Shown: positions 17,069 through 26,551, counted from the stretch's first letter. The stretch: DNA of 64,000 bases from Paenibacillus woosongensis (GCF_030122845.1 NZ_CP126084.1:2542001-2606000), one strand, 5' to 3'. A program made the numbers and translations. The notes: generated from the sequence alone by a model not told the origin.

Positions 17069-17291
17069 TCATTCCACTTTCATCTGCTTGTCCTGCTGAA
17101 TTCCATTTCTGATACGCCAGTCATGGTACACATACTCGAAGACGGTTACGGCGACCGCGGCAGTGAGCACCTCCATCAGCGTCATTCGACCAGCCGTTAT
17201 TGGCTGCTATCGCCCAAATAAACAGGTAGGCTAGAAAATCGTCAGGCTAAAAGCTGTTCCAGACGATTTTGGCAACAATCCGTTTGGTCAT
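17069..17291 (-). pseudogene. Decayed small membrane protein (DUF2061-like pattern)
   Basis: Reading leftward from ATG 17291 (GGAGG eight bases before it), the frame gives MTKRIVAKIVWNSF and then a TAG stop. It continues in frame as a hydrophobic segment DDFLAYLFIWAIAANNG, then needs a frameshift to reach MTLMEVLTAAVAVTVFEYVYHDWRIRNGI and a stop at 17069. Joined together the pieces look like one 70-75-residue protein with two membrane helices and a basic end, similar in pattern to DUF2061 proteins. One nonsense mutation and one frameshift make it a likely pseudogene. The family call is tentative. Confidence 0.45.
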
Positions 17292-17386
17292 CGTATCCTC
17301 CTTATAAAGATGTATACTCATGATTCCCAGTATGTCCCGCAAGATATTCAGCAACTGCCGAATTCTAAATGAAGGAGTTTATGTTT

Positions 17387-18346
17387 ATGCCGCGTGATTG
17401 CATTATTGTCGGAGGTGGAATCGCTGGGCTGCAAGCCGCGATCCAACTAGGCCGTTATTCCGCTTATGATGTTCTGGTCGTTGACGCTGGGGAAGGCAGA
17501 TCTACGCTTTGCCGCGGTTATCACAATATTTTAGGCTGGCCAGACGGAATATCGGGACAAGAATTGCGTGCAAGAGGAAGGCATCAGGCTGAGAGCACTG
17601 GTGTCCGCTTTGCTCAGGACAGGATCGTAACAGCGGCTCGAACCGCAGCCGGAACGATACTTCTTAAGGGGGAAACGGGACAAACATACGAGACCTATAC
17701 GACGCTGCTTGCGACAGGAGTGAGCGATCGCATTCCCGAAATCCCGGGACTAGTTCCGCTGCTCGGAAGCAGCGTATATATTTGCCCGGATTGCGACGGG
17801 TATGAAATTGAAGGCAAGTGTACCGTTTTGATGGGATCTGGAGATGCCGGTGCCAATATGGCGCTTCTGTTGGCAGAACGCACAAACAGTCTGACTTATG
17901 TGAACCATGAGTCTTCCCGTATATCTCCAGAGCTGTTGGAACAGATGGGTCATGCAAGTATTTCTTATATCGAGGCGGCGATCGTGGAAATACGGTCAGC
18001 TGCGGAAGGGCAAATTGAGCAGATCATACTTCATGACGGTACTGTTCTGCCCGCCGAACGGGGTTTTATTGCTTTTGGCGGAAACAAGGTTCATTCTGAC
18101 CTCGCGAGGCAGCTTGGGGCTGTGCTCAGTGATAACGGCCATGTGGAAAGTGATCCGCGAAGCAAGCAGACGAGTGTCGATAACGTATGGGCCGCTGGCG
18201 ATATCGCCCTGCACGCAGAGCAGGCCACTGTGGCGATGGGCGAAGGCTCGATCGCCGCGATATGGATCAATAAAGCCTTGCGGGCGCAGAAAGGAAAATT
18301 CGATCAACGTAAATCATATAATGATGGTATAATAAGGACAACATAA
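17387..18346 (+). CDS. Thioredoxin-reductase-like FAD/NAD(P) oxidoreductase
   Basis: A 319-residue flavoprotein of the thioredoxin reductase superfamily. The FAD motif is GGGIAG at residues 9-14, a second nucleotide motif [12 protein letters not shown] lies near 150, and AAGDI near 280 closes the FAD site. A redox-active pair is present as CPDC at 133-136, where most thioredoxin reductases have CATC. The ATG at 17387 has GGAG at a spacing of nine; earlier in-frame ATGs are too close to it. The physiological partner is unknown: thioredoxin-like, peroxiredoxin-like and bacillithiol-disulfide roles are possible. It is followed after 38 bases by an ABM-domain gene. Confidence 0.85.
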   Translation: MPRDCIIVGGGIAGLQAAIQLGRYSAYDVLVVDAGEGRSTLCRGYHNILGWPDGISGQELRARGRHQAESTGVRFAQDRIVTAARTAAGTILLKGETGQTYETYTTLLATGVSDRIPEIPGLVPLLGSSVYICPDCDGYEIEGKCTVLMGSGDAGANMALLLAERTNSLTYVNHESSRISPELLEQMGHASISYIEAAIVEIRSAAEGQIEQIILHDGTVLPAERGFIAFGGNKVHSDLARQLGAVLSDNGHVESDPRSKQTSVDNVWAAGDIALHAEQATVAMGEGSIAAIWINKALRAQKGKFDQRKSYNDGIIRTT

Positions 18347-18384
18347 CCAATTATGCTTCTTTTGAGCTGGTTAGGGGGGAAAGA

Positions 18385-18687
18385 ATGATCCTTGAAGTAG
18401 CCGAGCTGCATGTGAAGCCAGGAACGATCAATGACTTTGAGAGCAGCTTTCGGCAAGCGTCCAAAATCATTTCGGGCATGCCAGGGTATATCGACCATGA
18501 GCTGCATAAATGTGTTGAAGAGGAGAATAAATACATTCTTCTCGTCAAATGGCGGTCGATTAGCGATCATGAGGTCGGATTCAGGAAATCGGAGCAGTAT
18601 CAAGAATGGAAAGCGCTGCTTCACCATTTCTACGACCCGTTTCCCGTAGTCCAGCACTATGTTCAGATCAAGCAGCTTATTGATTAA
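18385..18687 (+). CDS. Antibiotic biosynthesis monooxygenase (ABM) domain protein
   Basis: A 100-residue ferredoxin-like fold protein. It begins [19 protein letters not shown] and continues with [41 protein letters not shown] and a C-terminal HYVQI strand. This is the order seen in ABM/HmoB-type dimers. Members include quinol monooxygenases and heme-degrading enzymes, but many are uncharacterised. It is in line with the flavoprotein upstream, which could supply reducing power; that link is inference from position. Confidence 0.82.
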   Translation: MILEVAELHVKPGTINDFESSFRQASKIISGMPGYIDHELHKCVEEENKYILLVKWRSISDHEVGFRKSEQYQEWKALLHHFYDPFPVVQHYVQIKQLID

Positions 18688-18704
18688 TTTAAGGGGGCTA
18701 GTCC

Positions 18705-19175
18705 ATGGGGGAGATTATTTTTAGTCAATTGGAATTCATTCGCGGTCAGACATTAAAAATGGTTCAGGATTTATCAGAGGAACAGGCTGATATTATACCT
18801 GCCAAGTTCCGCAACAATATTCGCTGGAATCTTGGGCATATCGCCTTTGTACAGGACGCATTTGCATTTCAGCTAAACGGACGCCCTTCGCTGATTTCAG
18901 CCCAATATAGGAGTTTTTTTGCTAACGGGACATCTCCAGAAAACTGGACGGAAGACGTGCCAAGGCTAGCAGATATCGTTAAGGTCCTGGAGCAGCAGCC
19001 GAAGCAGATTGCTTCGATTTTACCAGGAAAACTGGACGAACGCGTGAGTAAGCCGTATACGACATCGTCGGGATTTACGCTGGACACGATTGGAGGATTT
19101 TTGAATTTCTGCCTCTATCATGAAGGTATGCACTTTAGCGTGATTAAAATATATAAGAAATTGATTCAAAGCTAG
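18705..19175 (+). CDS. DinB-family protein
   Basis: A 156-residue four-helix protein of the DinB/YfiT-like superfamily. Helix 1 begins FSQLEFIRGQTLKMVQDLSEEQ. The first metal-ligand histidine lies in RWNLGHIAFVQD, and the last helix has the LYHEGMHFSVIKIYKKLI pattern with two more histidines. Such proteins bind a divalent metal and some act as bacillithiol S-transferases; the substrate is unknown. AAGGGGG upstream supports the start. It is the third gene in a row with the flavoprotein and ABM genes and is followed by a terminator. Confidence 0.85.
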   Translation: MGEIIFSQLEFIRGQTLKMVQDLSEEQADIIPAKFRNNIRWNLGHIAFVQDAFAFQLNGRPSLISAQYRSFFANGTSPENWTEDVPRLADIVKVLEQQPKQIASILPGKLDERVSKPYTTSSGFTLDTIGGFLNFCLYHEGMHFSVIKIYKKLIQS

Positions 19176-19200
19176 CCTTACTGGCTAGCTATTTTTATTT
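19171..19200 (+). terminator. Intrinsic terminator
   Basis: GCTAGCC-TTACT-GGCTAGC followed by T-rich sequence. It begins within the last codons of the DinB gene. Confidence 0.8.
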
Positions 19201-19253
19201 TTTTTTGTTATCTTTGGTTGGATTGGGAACTGATACGGATAGGAGCAGCATAA

Positions 19254-19799
19254 ATGTTGACATCATATGCCATAGAATATGCGACAATTGATGATTTACA
19301 GGAAATCGTAGCCATCTATAACGAGACGATCGACAGCAGAGCTGTTACGGCTGATCTGGAGCCGGTCACGGTGGAAAGCCGCTTGAAATGGTTTGCGGAG
19401 CATACGCCGGACCGTAGGCCGCTATGGGTAGTCAGAGCCGGAGAAAACAAAGGGGCAGGTTCGGCTAATGAGTATGGAAATTCGGTGATCGCCTGGCTTA
19501 GCTTCCAGTCTTTTTATGGTCGTCCTGCCTATGACAGCACAGCGGAAATAAGTATTTACATATCCTCAGGGTATCGCGGGAAGGGAATCGGCAGTATGTT
19601 AATCGAGCAGGCGATAGCCTCCTGTCCCCGTATTGGAGTGAAAACGATGCTCGGCTTCGTATTCGGCCATAACGCCGGAAGCTTGGCGCTGCTGCGCAAG
19701 CACGGGTTCGAACAGTGGGGATTGCTGCCGCAGGTCGCCAACTTGGACGGTACCGAGAGAGATCTTGTGATCATGGGAAGGAGGGCAGGCAGCAATTAA
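19254..19799 (+). CDS. GNAT N-acetyltransferase, phosphinothricin-acetyltransferase type
   Basis: A 181-residue GNAT enzyme. The N-terminus [20 protein letters not shown] and the segment [20 protein letters not shown] are typical of the PAT/YwnH subgroup. The acetyl-CoA-binding motif A is [19 protein letters not shown], and [22 protein letters not shown] is motif B. Members acetylate phosphinothricin, methionine sulfoximine or other amines. The actual substrate here is unknown. The second GNAT gene follows after 11 bases. Confidence 0.88.
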   Translation: MLTSYAIEYATIDDLQEIVAIYNETIDSRAVTADLEPVTVESRLKWFAEHTPDRRPLWVVRAGENKGAGSANEYGNSVIAWLSFQSFYGRPAYDSTAEISIYISSGYRGKGIGSMLIEQAIASCPRIGVKTMLGFVFGHNAGSLALLRKHGFEQWGLLPQVANLDGTERDLVIMGRRAGSN

Positions 19800-19810
19800 G
19801 CGGCTGGTCT

Positions 19811-20293
19811 ATGTATAGTAAAGTGAATTTGCGAATGTATTTGCCGAGTGACGAAGAGTTATTGGAGCGCTTTGAGCTTCCGGAGGAACAGGTTCTTTAC
19901 AGCGCTTTGCCGAAGGACGTGCTGGCAGAAGCCATTCAGGATAACTGTCGTTATGCGGTGGTCATTACTTACGAGGAGATTCCTGCCGGCTTTTTTATCC
20001 TGCATGAAGGACCGGATATCGGGGAATTTACCGCAAATCCTGATGCCATGCTGCTCCGTTCCTTCTCCATCGATTACCGCTATCAAGGGCAAGGGATTGC
20101 CAAAATGGCGATGGTTCAGCTTCCCGAATTCATGAAATCCCGATTTCCCGGGAGAACTGAAGTCGTGTTGGCCGTAAATAAGCGCAATAAAGCAGCCCAG
20201 GCCGTGTATCTGGCGGCGGGCTTCCAAGATAAAGGCAGATTGATCGAAGGTCCAATCGGACCGCAGCATATTTACCATCTGGCGCTAGATTAG
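19811..20293 (+). CDS. GNAT N-acetyltransferase
   Basis: A 160-residue GNAT-fold enzyme read from ATG 19811, 11 bases after the preceding acetyltransferase. The acetyl-CoA loop is YRYQGQGIAKMAMVQL, and the C-terminal strand-helix is VNKRNKAAQAVYLAAGFQDKG. The middle segment (DNCRYAVVITYEEIPAGFFILHEG) resembles the YjcF/YkwB group. No good ribosome binding site stands directly before the ATG, so translation is probably coupled to the upstream gene. The substrate cannot be inferred. Confidence 0.82.
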   Translation: MYSKVNLRMYLPSDEELLERFELPEEQVLYSALPKDVLAEAIQDNCRYAVVITYEEIPAGFFILHEGPDIGEFTANPDAMLLRSFSIDYRYQGQGIAKMAMVQLPEFMKSRFPGRTEVVLAVNKRNKAAQAVYLAAGFQDKGRLIEGPIGPQHIYHLALD

Positions 20294-20314
20294 AGTAATG
20301 AGCATATATAGCTA

Positions 20315-20360
20315 AAGAGCTGTTCCCAAGGGCAGATCGCCCGTCAAGGGAACAGCTCTT
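20315..20360. terminator. Bidirectional terminator
   Basis: AAGAGCTGTTCCC (20315-20327) pairs with GGGAACAGCTCTT (20348-20360); convergent genes lie on either side. Confidence 0.85.
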
Positions 20361-20390
20361 GTTATGTAATTCGTTTAAAGTCAGTTAACT

Positions 20391-21155
20391 TTATATGAAC
20401 ACTCTGAAAAAACCTTTGAGGAAACCATAAACAAAACCGACGGCAAAGCCAATGAGCAGCATTACGATCGCATAGGATGGAAATTGGCGCAACCGGTATG
20501 CCCGGATAAACATATAAACCGAAATGATCAAAAACCACCAGACAGATGTCGTTCGGTGACCTAAACGCTGCAGTTCGTTTTTGTCCAGCGAGCAAAACAG
20601 AGCAAATAGCCCGACCATGATGATGGTTACCATGAATTTTAACCCGAAGGAAGCGCCAGCGTCTCTGGCGAGAAGATATATAAGATTACCGACTCCAGCA
20701 ACTGTAACGGCCAACCACATATATGTATTGCTGATTTTTTGCAATGGATATGGCCCGGGTGGGGCTTGAGCTCCGGTATGCTGACCCGGATAAGCCTGCG
20801 CACCGGGGATATAGCCTCCTGGCTGATATCCTGCTGGTCCAGGAACCGAACCGGGCTGTGAGCCGGGATAAGCTTGGCCTGCGGGCGCTTGATTCGGATA
20901 TGCTCCATTATACGGAGAACGCGCTGGCTCTGCTTGCGAGCCGCTGCCGGGCGCAAACATGATATGGTTAATCAGATCCGTTGAAGATAGCGGCGTCCAT
21001 TCGGTCATTCCATCGGTCCAAACCATTGTACCCGGATGCAGCTCGCGGTAGATGTAATAGTCTCTTTGCATCTGTCCGATGGTAACCGGTCCTTTAATGA
21101 TGTCGTTATGTACATAGTACCAGGGAACCGGACTGGTGTTATAATTGTTTCCCAT
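20391..21155 (-). CDS. GYF-domain membrane protein
   Basis: A 254-residue protein. Residues 11-60 form a GYF_2-like domain (PWYYVHNDIIKGPVTIGQMQ ... VWTDGMTEWTPL). A Pro/Gly/Ala/Tyr-rich linker of about 70 residues follows (repeats of AYPGQ and QPGS type). The C-terminal 110 residues hold four hydrophobic helices. GYF domains bind proline-rich peptides in eukaryotes; the bacterial GYF_2 version is found in many membrane proteins of unknown role. The linker itself is proline-rich, so self-binding is conceivable but unproven. No neighbour suggests a function. Confidence 0.8.
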   Translation of the reverse strand: MGNNYNTSPVPWYYVHNDIIKGPVTIGQMQRDYYIYRELHPGTMVWTDGMTEWTPLSSTDLINHIMFAPGSGSQAEPARSPYNGAYPNQAPAGQAYPGSQPGSVPGPAGYQPGGYIPGAQAYPGQHTGAQAPPGPYPLQKISNTYMWLAVTVAGVGNLIYLLARDAGASFGLKFMVTIIMVGLFALFCSLDKNELQRLGHRTTSVWWFLIISVYMFIRAYRLRQFPSYAIVMLLIGFAVGFVYGFLKGFFRVFI

Positions 21156-21340
21156 GAATATCTTCCTGCCTTTTGAAAAAGATTTGCAAAATATAGCATA
21201 ATATCCTCAATAGTACCATGGAATGACATAGAAGTAACGAAGGAACTGAAGTTTTTGAGCGAAAATAGTCATTATTTGCTATTATTAATCCATATTAAGA
21301 AGAGAGAGAAACTAATCGAACCTGTAGGAGTGGTAGAAAA

Positions 21341-22567
21341 ATGAGCATATTGGAGACGATCCGCCAGCCGAAGCAGCGCAAGCTGCTGATGAGCGCGGGG
21401 CTGAGCTGGATGTTTGACGCGATGGATGTCGGCATGCTGTCGTTCATCATCGCCGACTTAAGCCTGAAATGGCAGCTGTCCCCCCAACAGACCGGCCTCT
21501 TTACAAGCATTAACTCGATCGGCATGGTCTTCGGTGCGGCCATCGCGGGCTACATGGCGGATAAATATGGCCGAAAATCTGTGCTGCTATGGACGCTGCT
21601 GATATTTTCGCTCGCGACAGGCTTGTCGGCCGCGACCACCGGATTTGCGGTCCTGTGCGTCCTTCGGTTTATTGCCGGCTTTGGCCTGGGAGGAGAGCTG
21701 CCCGTTGCCTCTACACTGGTATCGGAATCGGTTCAGTCTAAGGACCGGGGCAGAGCGGTTGTGCTGCTGGAGAGCTTCTGGGCGGCAGGCTGGATTGCTT
21801 CAGCTTTGATCGCCTATTTCGTGATCCCGAAATACGGCTGGCAAGCAGCCTTTATCATCGGCGGGGTGCCAGCGCTATATGCCCTATATTTGCGCAGGGC
21901 GATCGAGGATCCGCCGAGATATACGAAGCAAACGGCAGAGAAGGGAAACCGGGCAGCGTCTTTTCGCCAGAGGTTCAAATCCGTGTGGGCCAAGCCTCAT
22001 CGCCGTGCGACGATCATGCTGTGGTTGCTCTGGTTTACCGTCGTATTTTCTTACTACGGTATGTTCCTGTGGCTTCCATCGGTTATGATGCTTAAAGGGT
22101 TCAGTCTCGTCAAGAGCTTTGAATACGTTTTGATCATGACGCTGGCCCAGCTTCCCGGTTACTTTACGGCGGCCTATTTCATCGAGAAATTTGGCCGTAA
22201 ATTCGTTCTCGTTCTCTACCTTGTGCTTACTGCTGTGAGTGCGGCATGGTTTGGCCTCGCAACTACGGAAGGCGCATTGATCGCTGCCGGCATTTGTTTG
22301 TCGTTTTTCAATCTTGGTGCTTGGGGCGGGATGTACGCTTATACCCCTGAGCTGTATCCGACCAGCGTACGGTCCACGGGCGTCGGGCTGGCGGCCTCGT
22401 TTGGCCGGGTCGGCGGCATACTTGCGCCATATATGGTCGGGATGCTTGTTGCCAGGCATTATGAGATCGGGTACATTTTCGGCATCTTTTTTGTGACCAT
22501 CCTCATCGGTGCGGCAGCTGTGCTGTGGCTGGGGACAGAAACGAAAGGCAAAGAGCTGGAGGATTAG
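21341..22567 (+). CDS. MFS transporter, metabolite:H+ symporter type
   Basis: A 408-residue twelve-helix permease of the sugar/aromatic-acid/niacin symporter branch. After helix 1 comes the family motif SWMFDAMDVGMLSFI. Motif A is AGYMADKYGRKSVLLW and the second half has YFIEKFGRKFVLV. Helix 4-5 carries RFIAGFGLGGELPVASTLVSE and the late motif is TPELYPTSVRSTGVGLAASFGRVGG. The pattern is close to B. subtilis YceI/NiaP-type carriers, so an organic acid such as nicotinate is possible, but the substrate is not proven. It has its own terminator. Confidence 0.87.
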   Translation: MSILETIRQPKQRKLLMSAGLSWMFDAMDVGMLSFIIADLSLKWQLSPQQTGLFTSINSIGMVFGAAIAGYMADKYGRKSVLLWTLLIFSLATGLSAATTGFAVLCVLRFIAGFGLGGELPVASTLVSESVQSKDRGRAVVLLESFWAAGWIASALIAYFVIPKYGWQAAFIIGGVPALYALYLRRAIEDPPRYTKQTAEKGNRAASFRQRFKSVWAKPHRRATIMLWLLWFTVVFSYYGMFLWLPSVMMLKGFSLVKSFEYVLIMTLAQLPGYFTAAYFIEKFGRKFVLVLYLVLTAVSAAWFGLATTEGALIAAGICLSFFNLGAWGGMYAYTPELYPTSVRSTGVGLAASFGRVGGILAPYMVGMLVARHYEIGYIFGIFFVTILIGAAAVLWLGTETKGKELED

Positions 22568-22578
22568 CTAGCATAAGT

Positions 22579-22624
22579 AAAGCCCCTGGGCTGCCGGGAA
22601 CGGCAGCCAGGGGCTGCTTTTTAT
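22579..22624. terminator. Bidirectional terminator
   Basis: AAGCCCCTGGGCTGCCG pairs with CGGCAGCC-A-GGGGCT around a GGAA loop, ending in a T-run. It serves the MFS gene and the convergent hydrolase gene. Confidence 0.85.
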
Positions 22625-23322
22625 TATAAACTTAACTGATGGTGGTGCAGCTCTTCCCCGGGCTTCAGTGCATGTCCCGTTATGCCCAGCTTGCTGAGTT
22701 CGCTGACGAACAGATCGCCATCCTGCCGGATCAGACCGAAGGTATTATAATGAATAGGCACGACATGGCGGGCGCTGACCCATTCCGCTGCGGTCAAAGC
22801 ATCCTCCGGCCCCATCGTAAAGAAATCGCCGATCGGGATAAAGGCCAAATCGACCCGGTGGCGCGTGCCAATCAGCTGCAAGTCGGTGAACAGAGCCGTG
22901 TCTCCAGCGTGATAGATGGTAAACCCGTTCAGCTCCAGCAATATCCCCGCGGGATTTCCTAGATAGACATTCGTGCCATCTACCTCTACCGAGGAGCTGT
23001 GCAAGGCCGGAGTGAATTTCAATTTACCGAACGGAAACGTGAAGGAGCCGCCAAGATTCATGCCCGTCGTTTCCAGTCCTTTGGCTGCAAAATAGTTCGC
23101 TAGTTCCACAACGGCAATGATCGGACACTGATTGTTGCGAGCAATGGCCTCGGCGTCGCCGATATGGTCGGAATGACCATGCGTCAGCAGTACGAAATCG
23201 GCCTCAACCTCTTCAGCGGAAACTGTGGCGACCGGGTTGCCCGTCAGGAACGGATCGATGATCAGCTTGTGTTCGCCAGTGTCGATGTGAACGGTAGAAT
23301 GTCCTAAATAGGTCAGCTTCAT
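22624..23322 (-). CDS. UPF0173-type metal-dependent hydrolase (MBL fold)
   Basis: A 232-residue metallo-beta-lactamase-fold protein. It starts MKLTYLGHSTVHI; the metal motif HxHxDH is THGHSDH near residue 53, with DPF (metal-bridging strand) near 27 and the late histidine in VVPIHYNTFGLI. The order matches the UPF0173/YtkL group. An ATG at 23322 with GAGGTGAT at proper spacing is preferred to the GTG nine bases earlier. Natural substrates of this group are unknown. Confidence 0.88.
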   Translation of the reverse strand: MKLTYLGHSTVHIDTGEHKLIIDPFLTGNPVATVSAEEVEADFVLLTHGHSDHIGDAEAIARNNQCPIIAVVELANYFAAKGLETTGMNLGGSFTFPFGKLKFTPALHSSSVEVDGTNVYLGNPAGILLELNGFTIYHAGDTALFTDLQLIGTRHRVDLAFIPIGDFFTMGPEDALTAAEWVSARHVVPIHYNTFGLIRQDGDLFVSELSKLGITGHALKPGEELHHHQLSL

Positions 23323-23478
23323 TAATATCACCTCAATAAACGTAGTCGAATCCCTACTAAATTATAACTGACTTGGGCACTAGAGTCACATTTCAACTAA
23401 TTTATGCCAAAATCATAAAGGATAGTATTGTATTCGAGACTCGAACATGCTACGTTTTGAAGCGAGAGGGGGAGCAGA

Positions 23479-24120
23479 ATGAGCACTGCGTTTGAGCAAC
23501 TGAAACAAGAGAGGATCATCGCCATCCTTCGCCATGTGCCCGATGAACAGGCAGACGGATTGATTGCGGCTTTGGATCGTGCTGGAGTAGTGTTTGTGGA
23601 GGCTACGTTGAACAGCGATGGCGCTTTAGGCATGATTTCGCGCTGGCGCGAGCAGTATGGCGACCGGATGCGTATCGGAGCCGGCACGGTCCTGGATGTG
23701 AACATGGCCAAGGAAGCCGTGTCCGCAGGGGCAGAATATCTAATCGCCCCGAATTTGGATGAAGCTGTCGTGAACTATGCGCGTGAACAATCGATTGACG
23801 TTTATCCAGGCGCCATGACGCCAAGCGAGATCGTCAGGGCCTGGAGCGCGGGAGCAACCGCAGTAAAAATATTTCCCATGGCCTCCATGGGGCTCGCCTA
23901 TTTACGCGAAATTCGGGCTCCGCTTAGCCATATTCCGATGATCGCGACCGGGGGCGTCCGGCTGGATAATATTCATCAGTTTTTTCAGGCGGGAGCGACC
24001 GCGGTCGGACTTGGCGGAAGCATCGTCAACATGGATCTCGTAAAAGAAGGTCGCTTTGATGAAATCGAGCGGAATGCAGCATTGCTCGTACAGGCGGCCC
24101 GGCGGGCTGACGGTAAATGA
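23479..24120 (+). CDS. eda: KDPG/KHG aldolase
   Basis: A 213-residue class I aldolase, the normal trimer-forming length. The Schiff-base lysine is Lys130 in TAVKIFPM, the proton-transfer glutamate is Glu41 in FVEATLN, and AILR (residues 15-18) and GAGTV (67-71) are phosphate/pyruvate-binding blocks. It cleaves 2-keto-3-deoxy-6-phosphogluconate to pyruvate and glyceraldehyde 3-phosphate (and can split 4-hydroxy-2-oxoglutarate). No kdgK, uxu or edd gene is adjacent, so its pathway partners must lie elsewhere. GAGAGGGGGAG upstream supports the ATG. Confidence 0.92.
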   Translation: MSTAFEQLKQERIIAILRHVPDEQADGLIAALDRAGVVFVEATLNSDGALGMISRWREQYGDRMRIGAGTVLDVNMAKEAVSAGAEYLIAPNLDEAVVNYAREQSIDVYPGAMTPSEIVRAWSAGATAVKIFPMASMGLAYLREIRAPLSHIPMIATGGVRLDNIHQFFQAGATAVGLGGSIVNMDLVKEGRFDEIERNAALLVQAARRADGK

Positions 24121-24145
24121 AATGAAGCTGCTTCTACTATGAAGC

Positions 24146-24194
24146 ACACCAACCAAGCTCCCTTGACCATTGGCCAAGGGAGCTTGGTTGGTGT
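24146..24194. terminator. Twenty-base-pair perfect hairpin terminator
   Basis: The bases 24146-24165 are the exact reverse complement of 24175-24194. They lie between the convergent aldolase and secreted-glycosidase-like genes; a long perfect stem without T-run fits a shared terminator. Confidence 0.75.
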
Positions 24195-24206
24195 TCAGGA
24201 TTCTGT

Positions 24207-26507
24207 TTACGGAGTGGGCCAGCTTACGGTCACTGTAGTGGATCGCGGGTGATCGTAAGCGCTTGCCCAGTAGTAGTCGCCCGATAGAACTCGCTGCGGC
24301 CAGAAGCCGACTTCTCCGGCGGCGTCAGGCAATGCTTCCGAATGGGCGTACAGCATACCGCTTGCATCAGGCGCTAGTTCGACGTATTTGCCTCCATTAA
24401 AGGTGAAGCGCCCGTAAACTCTGGCGACGATTTGTTCACCCGTTTCGTAATCGCATACTTTTAGCGTTACCTTCGAACGCGTACCCTCGCGGACGATATT
24501 CATTCCGCTAATGATCATCGGGCGGAGGCTTGAGCTGGAGGTCGTGGCCGAAGCGACTTCGGAAGCGGGACCGACGTTGCCGCTAATGTCTTTGGCCGCA
24601 ATCTTGTAATAGTATGTCGTATCAGGCAGCAGGCCGCGGTCTTTATAGGTCAGGTTGCGGGACTGGCCAGCCATGTTGGTGGAGTCAGGTTCGAAATCGG
24701 GCTCAGTGCTGCGGTAAATGACGTATTCCTCAATATCCGAATCGTCGAATGCCCTGCCGTATCGGAGAATAATGCTCTGGTAGTCGAAGGCTTCGGCAGA
24801 TGGCTGTTCGCTCACGGCGGTCGGCGGATTCACATCTTCAGGCGTTACCGTCCACTTTACTGCGCCTGGCCCCCAAGCTGAAGGCAGCCAGCGAATCGAA
24901 TCATAATGATGCATGGCGATGCCTCCGAAGGCGGGATTCCCGCTGAACCAGGCATAGACCTTATCCAGCTCGCTCTCCATATATGCCCGGCCCTCCTCCC
25001 GGAAGGTAATGGTTTCCGGGTCTCCGCTGTTGGCAATATCGAGCGTTTCGACACCAATCACGACCGAATTCGGCTTGCCAATCAAATTGGCATAATCGAT
25101 TTCGCCTTGAGCATGGGCGATGATTCCGGCGCTGCCTTCAGCGCTATCGCGATAGTCCATGATTGTAATATAATCGCTCATGTCCTGAATATGCTCAGAC
25201 AGCCATTTCGTTTGTCCGTTCCACGTAATATCTTTGGCCGGGTCGTTGCTGTCAAACCATCTGGGGATGGCTGGGCCGAACGGCAAGGCGATCCCAGCAG
25301 TATCTCTGCGAGCTATTAGCTGTTCCATAATATCGAGATACTGAAGCTGAACCGAGGGCTTTTGCAATCTGAAGTCCGGCAGGATATACGGTTCGATGTC
25401 TACGTTTACGCCGTCGAATTGCTCGTTAGCAGCTGACGACAGGTTGTAGTTAATGACCTTTTCCATTTCACGGATCGCCAGCTCGTGATAGGGGGTTAAT
25501 GCTCCGAAATAGGGGGGGACCGTACCACCGGCGATGCAGGCATGGACTTTAAAGCCGTTATCGTGGGCCCAAGCTACGAATTCCCTTACTTTGCCGGGTT
25601 CATCCTCCAGGATGTCGATGCCTTCGTATGGGAATACACCCAGGTAGAAGGTCGTTACCGAGTCGGAGCCGAAGGTATCCGTATCGTCTGCAAAAGCCTT
25701 AAGAGCGCTGCGCGATCCTGGGTTGAGGAATAAATTATAGGCGGCTTTTTCCCAAATCCATATGGCCCGGTCCTGCCGTTCCAAAACCATCTCTTCCGGA
25801 ATCACTTCGCCGTTCTTTACGTATACGGTCAAGCTACGGCCGACATTCCCGAATTGGTCGATTGCTCTGGCCTCGATGCTTGAGGTTCGGTTTGGAGCCG
25901 AATCGGCATCCCACATATACTCGTAGTTCTCCCCGGAAACGCTCGCGGCATTCCATGAACCGCCGTTCAACCTGACTTCAACGGTTTGCACAGGATTTAA
26001 AGCATAGACGGATAAGGCTACGGATATTTGTCCTTCGACGAGGGAGCCGTCAAGCGGCTGATCAATGCGTACAAGGGGAGGGGAGGAGCCTTGATTATCC
26101 ACCTCGATCCGTTTGACCGGGGTTGTTACTCCGTATCTGGTAACGCTGTCCAGTCCACGCGCGACGAGATTGATTTCGCCGTGGTACCGGCTGGTGTCCA
26201 GCTCGGCATGCCATGTGCCTGTCTCGGTTCCGCTCAAATTGTTCATGTGCGTATCGAGCTGTTCCCGCCCGTTCACGATCAGCTTGATATCGTAGACGTC
26301 CGTATAATGCCCGGAAATGATGACCTGGCCTGCTTCTACTTGGGCCCCATCGCTATGGGAATCGATCGTGATTTGCGAAACGGCCCGGGCTACCGGAAGC
26401 TGATGAACGGGGAACAACGGCATAATACCGACGACGAGCATCATGACCAGCCATTTGGATAGCAAAGGGAGGACGCGTGACTTCCTGCCTGTCGCTTGAC
26501 ATGACAT
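24207..26507 (-). CDS. Large secreted GH18-like TIM-barrel protein with Ig and FN3 domains
   Basis: A 766-residue exported protein. Start at ATG 26507 follows GAGAGGG and begins a Sec signal peptide (hydrophobic core LLSKWLVMMLVVGIMPLF). Residues about 45-250 are two Ig-like beta domains (ITIDSHSDGAQVEAGQVIISG; VRIDQPLDGSLVEGQISVAL). Residues about 260-570 are a TIM-barrel-like domain. Its DGVNVDIEPYILP motif recalls the GH18 DxxDxDxE active site, and it continues with YITIMDYRDSAEG and VVIGVET. A fibronectin-III-like domain (PSAEAFDYQSIILRYGRAFD...YYYKIAAKDISGNVG) and a last beta domain follow. Probably a secreted glycosidase-like enzyme acting on a polysaccharide. The barrel is paralogous to the next gene. 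A perfect cre site lies 45 bases upstream. Confidence 0.8.
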   Translation of the reverse strand: MSCQATGRKSRVLPLLSKWLVMMLVVGIMPLFPVHQLPVARAVSQITIDSHSDGAQVEAGQVIISGHYTDVYDIKLIVNGREQLDTHMNNLSGTETGTWHAELDTSRYHGEINLVARGLDSVTRYGVTTPVKRIEVDNQGSSPPLVRIDQPLDGSLVEGQISVALSVYALNPVQTVEVRLNGGSWNAASVSGENYEYMWDADSAPNRTSSIEARAIDQFGNVGRSLTVYVKNGEVIPEEMVLERQDRAIWIWEKAAYNLFLNPGSRSALKAFADDTDTFGSDSVTTFYLGVFPYEGIDILEDEPGKVREFVAWAHDNGFKVHACIAGGTVPPYFGALTPYHELAIREMEKVINYNLSSAANEQFDGVNVDIEPYILPDFRLQKPSVQLQYLDIMEQLIARRDTAGIALPFGPAIPRWFDSNDPAKDITWNGQTKWLSEHIQDMSDYITIMDYRDSAEGSAGIIAHAQGEIDYANLIGKPNSVVIGVETLDIANSGDPETITFREEGRAYMESELDKVYAWFSGNPAFGGIAMHHYDSIRWLPSAWGPGAVKWTVTPEDVNPPTAVSEQPSAEAFDYQSIILRYGRAFDDSDIEEYVIYRSTEPDFEPDSTNMAGQSRNLTYKDRGLLPDTTYYYKIAAKDISGNVGPASEVASATTSSSSLRPMIISGMNIVREGTRSKVTLKVCDYETGEQIVARVYGRFTFNGGKYVELAPDASGMLYAHSEALPDAAGEVGFWPQRVLSGDYYWASAYDHPRSTTVTVSWPTP

Positions 26508-26551
26508 CGTGAATCCCTCTCTTTCCGCGGGATCAACACCGCTCCAATATT

